This document shows, one piece after another, positions 35,002 to 41,329 of a stretch of 41,329 nt of DNA; the first letter of the stretch is position 1, and each line of letters starts with the position of its first letter. The notes below the pieces were generated by a model. The model did no database searches. It had not been told where the DNA came from and saw only the letters and a list, made by a program, of their open reading frames with translations. The translations under genes were made by a program, and so were the position numbers. The stretch comes from Lyngbya sp. CCAP 1446/10 (GTDB lineage: Bacteria; Cyanobacteriota; Cyanobacteriia; Cyanobacteriales; Microcoleaceae), in NCBI RefSeq assembly GCF_026130175.1, contig NZ_JAIGNI010000052.1, positions 1 to 41,329 of the forward strand. The letters run 5' to 3'.

Positions 35002-35493
35002 ATGAACACCTTAACCAACACCTCTAAATTTCGCCTAAACCGGATGCTGCGGCAATCGCTGTTCGCAGGCATTATTTCCGCAGCAGCTTTGGCTAGCGGA
35101 TGGGCCCCTGACTTGTACGCAAAATCCCCAAGCCTTGTTTTCGGAGCGGCCGCCCAAGCTCAAGACATTAGCAACGAGGAAATTACTAGCTACGCTCGCT
35201 CTGTATTACTCATAGAACCCAGACGGGTGGAAGCTATGAAAGAAATTAAAGGAATGGCTGGTGGCTCGGTTCCCAGAATAGTCTGCAACGAAACTCAGGA
35301 AGTTAATAGGCTGTCTGGAAATCTTCGTGGCATCGCGGTAAATTATTGCCAACAAGCTAAAAAAGTTGTCGAAACCAATGGTTTGACAGTGAGTCGCTTC
35401 AACCAGCTCACTTTGCTCCAGCAACGCGATCCGTTAGTCAAACAGCGAATTCAAGCTGAGCTTTTGCGGCTGCAACAAGCGGGCAATCAATAA
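35002..35493 (+). CDS. DUF4168-domain exported protein
   Basis: The 163-residue protein starts at the ATG at 35002, which gives a signal peptide (MLRQSLFAGIISAAALASGW within the first 35 residues). The DUF4168 domain follows: ISNEEITSYARSVLLIEPRR near the start, an IKGM segment, and a final helix VSRFNQLTLLQQRDPLVKQR. Two cysteines (in RIVCNET and NYCQQA) may pair in the periplasm. The function of the family is unknown. The frame is open further upstream but lacks a plausible start there. Confidence 0.8.
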   Translation: MNTLTNTSKFRLNRMLRQSLFAGIISAAALASGWAPDLYAKSPSLVFGAAAQAQDISNEEITSYARSVLLIEPRRVEAMKEIKGMAGGSVPRIVCNETQEVNRLSGNLRGIAVNYCQQAKKVVETNGLTVSRFNQLTLLQQRDPLVKQRIQAELLRLQQAGNQ

Positions 35494-35749
35494 AATCGAG
35501 GGTTTGAGTCTTTCTTCCTCTCCCGTTCTATTGTTTGAGTTACTGGACGGTATGCAGTCATTTTTGAAAAAATGGCGATCGCCTGTAATAAATTGCTTGA
35601 CAAAACGAGCAAAACATGGTATGTAAGGACGGGAGCGGTTCAGAGAGATCACAATTTTGTAACTCGCTGTCAGTCGCAATTAGAGTTAAAAAAGATATTC
35701 CTCAAAAACTAGATGTGAAGTGAATTCCTTTGAGGAATAGAATAGACAA

Positions 35750-36187
35750 ATGCTAACTTTCACAAAACATTTGCCTGCAAATCCCGATGCTGCTGTCAGC
35801 TTTACTTTACCGATGACAGCGGACGATCGCACTCGCAGCCGCCACCAATTCCAGACAGAAGGTGGGGAAAAACTGCACCTGAGTTTGCCCAGAGGTACGG
35901 TGTTGCGCGATCGAGATTTATTGCAGTCGGAAGACGGTAGCTGCTTGGTATTGGTGACAGCAAAACCTGAATCGGTGCTGACGGTACGCGCTTCAAGTCC
36001 ACTGCTACTGATGCGGGCTGCGTATCATTTAGGCAACCGCCACGTAGCTTTAGAAGTTACTGATAATTATTTAAGGTTTTCTCCCGATGCTGTTTTGCAG
36101 GGAATGCTGGAAAAAATGGGTTTGGAGGTAATAGCAGAAGTTGTGCCATTTCAGCCAGAAACTGGGGCTTACGGACACAACCATTAG
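35750..36187 (+). CDS. ureE: Urease accessory protein UreE
   Basis: A 145-residue nickel chaperone that delivers Ni to the urease assembly complex. The N-terminal peptide-binding domain contains [15 protein letters not shown] and [13 protein letters not shown]. The C-terminal metal-binding domain contains [14 protein letters not shown], whose histidine is the conserved nickel ligand at the dimer interface. The C-terminus ends GAYGHNH, a shortened His tail. GAGGA at about 35732 serves the ATG at 35750. ureF and ureG follow in the same direction. The catalytic ureABC genes and ureD are not in the window. Confidence 0.95.
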   Translation: MLTFTKHLPANPDAAVSFTLPMTADDRTRSRHQFQTEGGEKLHLSLPRGTVLRDRDLLQSEDGSCLVLVTAKPESVLTVRASSPLLLMRAAYHLGNRHVALEVTDNYLRFSPDAVLQGMLEKMGLEVIAEVVPFQPETGAYGHNH

Positions 36188-36311
36188 GAATTGGGAATGG
36201 GGAATTGGGCATTGGGAATGGGGAATGGGGAATTGGGCATTGAAACCAACAAATAACAAATAACAAATAACAACAGTCAACAGTGAACAGTCAACAGTCA
36301 ACAGTGAACAA
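36187..36311 (+). repeat. Repeat arrays between ureE and ureF
   Basis: GGGAATGGGGAATTGGGCATT units start at the ureE stop and run to about 36243. AAATAAC units and CAACAGT/GAACAGT heptamers follow to about 36311. The last array overlaps the start of ureF and provides its GTG codon. Confidence 0.8.
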
Positions 36312-37017
36312 TCAACTTTTATGTTTGTTGCAGTTAGCTTTTGCACCTGTGGGAGCTTATAGTTATTCTGAGGGAATTGAGAGTCTGGTAGAAGCGGGTG
36401 CGATCGATAGCGAGATTAGTTTGAGGAATTGGTTAGAAAATTCGCTGGAATTTGGGGCGGTACGAGTAGAAGCTGCTGTGGCAATACGGGCGTTGAGGGC
36501 GGCGAAGATTGGGGATTTGAAAGCTTTGAGTTACTGGAATACTTGGGCGACTGCTGCTAAGGAAAGTGAAGAGTTGCGCTTGCAAAGTTGGCAGATGGGA
36601 CGGACTTTGACGCGGTTGTTGCTGGATTTGCGTGAAGCGAAGCTATCCCGCAGGGAATCGCCCGTTGTTTCTGATTTAACAACTATTGTAAAAGATTTGG
36701 TGGAAGCTGGCGGCAATCCGTGCAATTTTGCGATCGGCTTTGGGATAGCGGCGGCCTGTTGGCAGATTGAAGAGGAAGCGGCCGTGGTAGGATATTTGTA
36801 TAGTTGGGCTGCAAATTTGGCGGGTGCGGGCGTGAAATTGATTCCCCTCGGTCAAACTGCGGGCCAGCAGTTGTTGTTAGATTTACAGTTTCAAATTAAC
36901 TCTACGGCGCGAGAAGTTTTACAATTAGAAGATGATGATCTTGCTAGTTGTAGTTGGGGATTGGGACTGGCTAGCATGGCGCACGAAACTCAGTACACTC
37001 GGTTGTTTCGGAGTTGA
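36304..37017 (+). CDS. ureF: Urease accessory protein UreF
   Basis: The 237-residue helical protein forms the UreD-UreF-UreG complex that activates urease and gates UreG GTPase activity. The family signature [20 protein letters not shown] opens the protein; it is about two residues shorter than the usual [25 protein letters not shown] and SYSxE-type helices follow, and the C-terminus reads [13 protein letters not shown]. No in-frame ATG is available. The GTG at 36304 gives a family-like N-terminus but lies inside a heptamer repeat, as does an alternative GTG at 36283. Residues about 111-120 ([10 protein letters not shown]) are encoded by a 27-bp palindromic repeat. Confidence 0.92.
   Translation: MNNQLLCLLQLAFAPVGAYSYSEGIESLVEAGAIDSEISLRNWLENSLEFGAVRVEAAVAIRALRAAKIGDLKALSYWNTWATAAKESEELRLQSWQMGRTLTRLLLDLREAKLSRRESPVVSDLTTIVKDLVEAGGNPCNFAIGFGIAAACWQIEEEAAVVGYLYSWAANLAGAGVKLIPLGQTAGQQLLLDLQFQINSTAREVLQLEDDDLASCSWGLGLASMAHETQYTRLFRS
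36636..36662 (+). repeat. 27-bp palindromic repeat, copy 2, inside ureF
   Basis: Reads AGCGAAGCTATCCCGCAGGG then AATCGCC. Its 27 bases equal nine codons, so the reading frame continues through it. It agrees with the copy at 39070-39096 except at one central base. Confidence 0.85.
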
Positions 37018-37020
37018 AAA

Positions 37021-37117
37021 TTGGAAGGAAGAAGGAAGAAGCAAGAAGCAAGAAGCAAGAAGCAAGAAGGAAGAAAAAGAAACTATGCCCAATGCCCGAT
37101 GCCCGATGCCCAATTAC
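37021..37117 (+). repeat. STRR and GATGCCC arrays between ureF and ureG
   Basis: GAAGGAA and GAAGCAA heptamers start just after the ureF stop and are followed by GATGCCC/AATGCCC units (37083-37112). ureG begins at 37128. The arrays keep ureF and ureG transcription in one direction without a visible terminator. Confidence 0.85.
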
Positions 37118-37127
37118 CAAAATAATT

Positions 37128-37724
37128 ATGAGTGCTTTTCGTGTAGGAATTGCTGGCCCGGTTGGTTCGGGGAAAACTGCTTTGCTTGATGCTTTGTGTA
37201 AGGCGCTGCGACAGCAGTACCAGATTGCTGTGGTGACTAATGATATCTATACTCAGGAAGATGCACAGTTTTTGGTTCGGAGTCAAGCTTTGGAGAGCGA
37301 TCGCATTTTGGGCGTAGAAACTGGCGGCTGTCCCCACACCGCTATCCGCGAAGATGCTTCGATCAACTTGGTAGCTATAGAAGAGTTAGAACACAAATTT
37401 ACTGATTTAGATTTAGTCTTTGTCGAAAGTGGCGGCGACAATTTGGCGGCAACTTTTAGCCCGGAGTTGGTAGATTTGACAATTTACGTGATTGATGTGG
37501 CTGCGGGGGACAAAATTCCGCGCAAGGGCGGGCCAGGAATTACTAAGTCGGATTTGTTAGTGATTAATAAAATAGACCTCGCGCCGTTTGTTGGAGCAGA
37601 TTTGGGTGTGATGGAACGGGATGCTAAAAAGATGCGCGGGGAGAAACCTTTTGTTTTTACTAACTTGAAGACGAAGGATGGTTTAGCGTCGGTGGTTGAT
37701 TTTGTGAAGTTGAATGTCGTCTAG
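37128..37724 (+). CDS. ureG: Urease accessory GTPase UreG
   Basis: The 198-residue SIMIBI-class GTPase drives nickel insertion into urease. The P-loop [10 protein letters not shown] is near residues 8-17. Further motifs are [14 protein letters not shown], the metal-binding [13 protein letters not shown] (Cys-Pro-His motif), [13 protein letters not shown], and the NKxD guanine motif INKIDLAP. The ATG at 37128 ([17 protein letters not shown]) is the family start; an upstream in-frame extension to 37014 would translate repeat DNA. It is the last gene of the ureEFG cluster. Confidence 0.97.
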   Translation: MSAFRVGIAGPVGSGKTALLDALCKALRQQYQIAVVTNDIYTQEDAQFLVRSQALESDRILGVETGGCPHTAIREDASINLVAIEELEHKFTDLDLVFVESGGDNLAATFSPELVDLTIYVIDVAAGDKIPRKGGPGITKSDLLVINKIDLAPFVGADLGVMERDAKKMRGEKPFVFTNLKTKDGLASVVDFVKLNVV

Positions 37725-37779
37725 GGCGATCGCATCTAGTATCATCGAAATAAGCCGTTTAATGATAACCAAGTAAGTT

Positions 37780-38229
37780 ATGCTGAGTTGTGATGATGCA
37801 GCCAAATACTTTTTGGCTCAGGTAAGTGAAGATGCTGGCGATCTGATATCTAATCTCAAACTTCAGAAATTGCTTTACTATGCTCAAGGCTTTCATTTAG
37901 CTTTGTACGATGAACCGCTATTTCCTGAAGCGATAGAAGCATGGACTCACGGGCCGGTTGTTCCTGATTTATACCGTCACTATAAAAAGTATGGTGCTGG
38001 TGCAATTCCATGTCCTGAAGATATAGACTTTTCGATTTACGACGAAAAAACTAAGAGCCTGCTTGATGAAGTTTACTCCGTGTTTGGGCAGTTTGCTGCA
38101 TGGAAGTTACGCAACATGACGCAAGAAGAATATCCCTGGAAACTTGCCTCTCAAAATAGCGGTACAATTACTCATCAATCGCTTCAGGAATACTTCAAGA
38201 CTCAACTCAATTGTGAAGAAGCAGTTTAA
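37780..38229 (+). CDS. Panacea-domain (DUF4065/SocA-like) antitoxin-type protein
   Basis: The 149-residue Panacea (SocA/DUF4065) protein shows ISNLKLQKLLYYAQGFHLAL, EAIEAWTHGPVVPDLYRHYK and a C-terminal ITHQSLQEYFKT. Proteins with this domain are antitoxins in many toxin-antitoxin pairs, neutralising diverse toxins directly or as proteolytic adaptors (SocA/SocB in Caulobacter). The ATG at 37780 lies 55 bases after ureG and has no strong ribosome-binding site. Its end overlaps a short frame (38213-38332) that may be the remains of the partner gene. Confidence 0.87.
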   Translation: MLSCDDAAKYFLAQVSEDAGDLISNLKLQKLLYYAQGFHLALYDEPLFPEAIEAWTHGPVVPDLYRHYKKYGAGAIPCPEDIDFSIYDEKTKSLLDEVYSVFGQFAAWKLRNMTQEEYPWKLASQNSGTITHQSLQEYFKTQLNCEEAV

Positions 38230-38332
38230 GGCAAATCAGCGCCCAGAAAAAGGGAAAAGGATTTCGTCTAGAGAAACTGTTGATTTACCGCCAGAGCAGC
38301 AGTCACCTCTATTTTCTTTGCCGAATGCATGA
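38213..38332 (+). pseudogene. Possible truncated partner of the Panacea gene
   Basis: A 39-codon frame from a GTG at 38213 overlaps the Panacea gene by 17 bases. Its translation, KKQFKANQRPEKGKRI followed by VDLPPEQQSPLFSLPNA, looks like the start of a protein, with a basic tail and a PPEQQ segment. To my recollection similar N-termini precede a full-length domain in cyanobacterial genes placed after Panacea genes. Here it stops after LPNA, and no frame resumes downstream to 38420. It may be a decayed toxin or a chance frame. Confidence 0.4.
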
Positions 38333-38423
38333 TTTTTCACGTCAGTCCTGCTTTAGTATATATTTTATTCTCAGTCGCTGGCTTGTATCAAGGCTAATTC
38401 GTGAAGCTGTATATTAATGAAAA

Positions 38424-39038
38424 TTAGGAACCCAGTTCGCTATCGCCCATTCCCAATGCTAAAATTCCCAAAATTTTACCCAAATTGGTAAGCAAAGTTT
38501 CCGTTGTCTCAACAAAAATCGCTTGTCCTTCGAGTTTTAAGAATTTCCATCTATCTCCCGTAGTGACAGCCCCATAAATTGTGGCAATCTCATTGCCTTC
38601 GCGCTCGTTGAAGATTTGAGCTGCTAACATTTCTGCTATGCACTGTCCCAATCCTGAATTTATATTTTCCTTTTTGGCCTCTACAATCGCAATTACTGGG
38701 GCTTTTACAATTAACAATTCTGGCGATAGACTTATCAGAAAATCACAATTCCCATTCAGTCCTCTTTCAGCATCTACAGTAAAATCAATGCCAGAGAATA
38801 AGCTCACGCGATGGTGCAAAAGTTTTCTCACTTCCATTAAAATCGGCGCGATAATCAGTTCCGAACGCGATTTTTCTGTATTGCTACCGAGAGCTACAGG
38901 CAGATTTTCTTGCAAAGTTTCTGTCAGTAATCTGCTGTACTCTAACTCTGGTGCAGGAGTGAAGATTTCGACTATTTCAGAATAAGCTAAGTCAAAGGTT
39001 TTCAATACTCTGTCTAAATTAAAGTCAATGTATGCAAT
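38424..39038 (-). CDS. PD-(D/E)XK nuclease-like protein, probable ATT start
   Basis: The 204-residue soluble protein has a core matching the PD-(D/E)XK fold: ISLF SGIDFTVDAERGLNG-type strand, NCDFLISLSPE (Asp), VIAIVEAKKENI (E-x-K) and GLGQCIAEMLAA (Gln helix). The biochemical activity is unproven. The first usual start is a TTG at 39005. The frame stays open to 39053, and the residues before it (AYIDFNLDRVL) look like a natural N-terminus. An ATT at 39036-39038 sits eight bases after AGGAG (39047-39051), so ATT is the likely start, or a mutated ATG. The gene is divergent from nothing nearby and lies upstream of murG in the same direction. Confidence 0.72.
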   Translation of the reverse strand: MAYIDFNLDRVLKTFDLAYSEIVEIFTPAPELEYSRLLTETLQENLPVALGSNTEKSRSELIIAPILMEVRKLLHHRVSLFSGIDFTVDAERGLNGNCDFLISLSPELLIVKAPVIAIVEAKKENINSGLGQCIAEMLAAQIFNEREGNEIATIYGAVTTGDRWKFLKLEGQAIFVETTETLLTNLGKILGILALGMGDSELGS

Positions 39039-39069
39039 TTGACTTTCTCCTGGTTACAAATTATCGTTA

Positions 39070-39096
39070 AGCGAAGCTATCCCGAAGGGAATCGCC
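39070..39096. repeat. 27-bp palindromic repeat, copy 3
   Basis: Reads AGCGAAGCTATCCCGAAGGG then AATCGCC, between murG (stop at 39115) and the PD-(D/E)XK-like gene. It differs from the ureF copy only at the central base. Confidence 0.85.
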
Positions 39097-39114
39097 TATT
39101 TACTTTAACACTCC

Positions 39115-40206
39115 CTACCGCACCAACAATTCCCTGACCAAATTTGCCAAACGTTCCGTACTGTCTGTCACCGCTAAGTGAGCAGCAGCTTGAGACATTT
39201 TGGCCAAATATTCAGAATCTTTTAACAAATACAGCACTTTGCTTTGCAATACTTCTGCTGTGAGTTCGCTTTGACGGAATACTGCGGCGGCTCCTGATGC
39301 GGCAAATACTTCGGCATTAAATCTTTGGTGGTCGTCTGCGGCGTAAGGAAAAGGAATTAAAATAGAAGGTACTCCGGTAACAGCTAATTCTGTCAGAGCA
39401 CTAGCGCCCGATCGACTAATTGCGATATTTGCTCGCTGCAACAAACTCGCCACATTGTCGTAAAATGGCATTGACAAATATTGCTCGTGCTTCAAACTCT
39501 CAGCATCTGGGTCATTATTTCCGGTGAGGTGAACTACCCAAGCACCGGCCTCAAACCAAGCCGGAGCACACTCGCGCACTAACTGATTGACTGCGACAGC
39601 ACCTTGAGAGCCTCCCATAACTACAATTACAGGTACGCTGTCAGGAATTGGTAACTTTAGAGGTTGCTGCGCGAGGAATTGCGATCGCACCGGCGTACCA
39701 GCAACCACGGTTTTCGCGCGCGGTAAATGCTTGGCTGCTGCTGCAAATCCGATCGCCACAGCACTGCAAAAAGGACCAAACCACCGCGTCACCTTCCCAG
39801 GAATTGCATTAGATTCGTGGAGAATTACCGGCAAACCCAAAGAGCGAGCCGCCAAAATTGCCGGTGCTGCGATGTAACCGCCGGTAGTAAACACTCCCTG
39901 AAAATTTCCTTCTTTGAGCAACTTTCGCACCTTAAGGATCGAGCCGATCAGTCCGCCCAAAATGCGCGCTGTACCGAGTCCAAATCGCTGCTGAAAGCCT
40001 TCGACGGCGATCGTGTGGAGGGGGTAAAGCGATGAAACTAACTGCGTTTCCATGCGGTCTGGGACTCCCAGCCATTCGATGTGACAGTCTGCCAACTCGG
40101 CGGCGGTGGCGATCGCCGGAAATAAATGTCCTCCGGTACCGCTAGCTGCAACCAACAACCGCAGGGGGGCTTTTGTCAAGGTATTTGTTTCTTTTACAAG
40201 TTCCAC
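39115..40206 (-). CDS. murG: UDP-GlcNAc transferase MurG (lipid II synthesis)
   Basis: The 363-residue GT-B enzyme adds N-acetylglucosamine to lipid I, giving lipid II on the cytoplasmic membrane face. The N-terminal glycine-rich loop is RLLVAASGTGGHLFPA, the acceptor-domain motif is VFTTGGYIAAP, and the C-terminal donor domain has VMGGSQGAVAVNQ, ISRSGASALTELAVTG and PSILIPFPYAADDHQ. The GTG at 40206 gives a short extra N-terminus; a TTG at 40179 (TKAPLRLL) is an alternative. It stands outside a mur cluster here. Confidence 0.95.
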   Translation of the reverse strand: MELVKETNTLTKAPLRLLVAASGTGGHLFPAIATAAELADCHIEWLGVPDRMETQLVSSLYPLHTIAVEGFQQRFGLGTARILGGLIGSILKVRKLLKEGNFQGVFTTGGYIAAPAILAARSLGLPVILHESNAIPGKVTRWFGPFCSAVAIGFAAAAKHLPRAKTVVAGTPVRSQFLAQQPLKLPIPDSVPVIVVMGGSQGAVAVNQLVRECAPAWFEAGAWVVHLTGNNDPDAESLKHEQYLSMPFYDNVASLLQRANIAISRSGASALTELAVTGVPSILIPFPYAADDHQRFNAEVFAASGAAAVFRQSELTAEVLQSKVLYLLKDSEYLAKMSQAAAHLAVTDSTERLANLVRELLVR

Positions 40207-40391
40207 AGGTCGATCGATTTTAGATTAGAGGTTTTAGATTATTATGCTTATTATTCCGGCAGTTTCAGCCAATTTTCAATCAGCCATCTAAAATTAGATT
40301 GTGCCGTGTCCCTCATTCCGTTGTCAGTTTTCGTTGCAGGCGAACAATTGCCCGTGCCGCGACCCCTGACAAATAACCAAAGTATCATCTA

Positions 40392-41291
40392 ATGCGTAAT
40401 TTGTTGAATTTAGTGCCAAGTGTATCTCAGTATTTTTGCAGCCGTCGGGACGAAAAAGCCGATCGCCCGATCGTATTTGGTTTTAACGGCGGCCAGTCGA
40501 TCGCTCAAATGTTGTTATGTTTAACAGTGGTAAGTGCTGGCGTGCTGCATCCGAGTGCTGTCAGGGCGATCGCAGCGACTCCCCAGGCGATCGTCGCCCA
40601 AACCCCAGCCAATGCCCCAGCCCCACTCACGAAACTGCTAACAGAAATTGACGCAGCAGCCAACCGGCGCGATATCAAAGCAGTAATGGCATTTTACAGC
40701 CAGAATTTTACTCATTCTGACGGATTAAACAGCCAAAGCATGGAAAAAGCTCTGATCCAACTCTGGCAGCGATATCCGAATTTGAATTACCGCACCGAAC
40801 TCAAATCTTGGAAAACCGAAGGTAGCGCGATTATCGCTGAAACCATAACTACAATTGCCGGCACTCAGAAGCAGGATGGTAGAGAATTAAATCTCAAAGC
40901 TACCATCCGTTCTCAGCAGCGCTTTGAGGGTGAAAAAATAGTTAAACAAGAGATTTTAGCAGAACAAAATCAGATCAGTTCTGGTAAAAATCCTCCAACA
41001 ATTCAATTGAATGTGCCGGAGCAAGTGAAGGTGGGCGAAGAGTACCATTTTGATGCCATTGTTCTAGAGCCGATCGGCAATGACATTTTAATCGGAACTA
41101 TTTTGGAGGAACCAGTTAACGAAAAAACATTTTTCAAATCCGCAGAACTCGATCTAGATTTGCTGAATTCCGGGGGAATTTTTAAAGTAGGTAAAGCTCC
41201 GGCTACTCCTGAAAATCGCTGGATTTCAGCAGTTTTGATGCGACAAGGCGGAATTGCAATGGTTAGTGTGCGATTGCGGGTTGTCAAATAA
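40392..41291 (+). CDS. Exported protein with an NTF2-like domain
   Basis: The 299-residue protein has a long N-terminus before a hydrophobic signal segment (about residues 36-58, MLLCLTVVSAGVLHPSAVRA). It then carries an NTF2/SnoaL-like fold (about 75-190): LLTEIDAAANRRDIKAVMAF, YSQNFTHSDGL, LIQLWQRYPNLNYRTELKSW. The C-terminal beta domain (about 200-299) begins NPPTIQLNVPEQVKVGEEYHF. A periplasmic role is likely; the function is not known. The ATG at 40392 is divergent from murG, with a 185-base gap. Confidence 0.78.
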   Translation: MRNLLNLVPSVSQYFCSRRDEKADRPIVFGFNGGQSIAQMLLCLTVVSAGVLHPSAVRAIAATPQAIVAQTPANAPAPLTKLLTEIDAAANRRDIKAVMAFYSQNFTHSDGLNSQSMEKALIQLWQRYPNLNYRTELKSWKTEGSAIIAETITTIAGTQKQDGRELNLKATIRSQQRFEGEKIVKQEILAEQNQISSGKNPPTIQLNVPEQVKVGEEYHFDAIVLEPIGNDILIGTILEEPVNEKTFFKSAELDLDLLNSGGIFKVGKAPATPENRWISAVLMRQGGIAMVSVRLRVVK

Positions 41292-41299
41292 TAAAATAG

Positions 41300-41329
41300 G
41301 TGTTATGGGCATGGGGCATGGGGCATGGG
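41300..41329 (+). repeat. GGGCATG heptamer array at the window edge
   Basis: GGGCATGGGGCATGGGGCAT starts eight bases after the last gene's stop and continues past the end of the window. It is the same heptamer type as the core of the TATAGC elements. Confidence 0.7.

Overview
The window looks like chromosomal DNA of a filamentous, non-marine cyanobacterium of the Microcoleus/Oscillatoria/Phormidium type. The reasons are the many HIP1-like GCGATCGC sites, the large amount of heptameric short tandem repeats (STRRs), and cyanobacterial genes such as a Tab2-family RNA-binding protein, a cyAbrB regulator and a CHAT-domain protein. No rRNA, tRNA, CRISPR array or intact transposase is visible.

Layout. 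1-6.4 kb: a Tab2-like protein, pdxJ, a secreted two-domain beta protein, a TPR protein and a small conserved-looking ORF. 6.4-12 kb: deoC, an orphan four-helix-bundle gene set between opposed heptamer arrays, recO, an MFS transporter and a GT4 glycosyltransferase. 12-17.7 kb: a DUF2156 membrane protein with a secreted or anchored esterase (one operon on the minus strand) and a small ORF, then a NUDIX hydrolase, gpsA, a five-helix EamA-type transporter and a small unknown protein. 17.9-20.7 kb: a phnD-phnC-phnE type ABC importer with no C-P lyase genes. 21-26.3 kb: a 1776-residue RTX protein on the minus strand. 26.3-28 kb: a long region with few genes. 28-30 kb: a small ORF closely followed by a CHAT peptidase-like gene. 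31-33.5 kb: cyAbrB, recX, DUF4385 and DoxX. 33.5-35 kb: an IS-like remnant and repeats. 35-37.7 kb: a DUF4168 protein, then ureE-ureF-ureG. 37.8-41.3 kb: a Panacea-domain antitoxin-like gene with a short downstream ORF, a PD-(D/E)XK-like gene with an apparent ATT start, murG, and an exported NTF2-like protein.

Most genes are ordinary housekeeping or accessory genes. What stands out is how far small repeats have entered the gene layer. Heptamer arrays touch or supply several start and stop codons. Palindromic repeats appear to be read in frame inside ureF, a DUF2156 gene and phnD. At least two families of short inverted-repeat (MITE-like) elements occur in three copies each. The best candidate for an undescribed unit is the four-helix-bundle gene between complementary heptamer arrays (7054-7749), whose plan recalls the ORF-bearing intervening sequences of bacterial 23S rRNA. 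All functional statements come from reading motifs by eye; no database search was possible.
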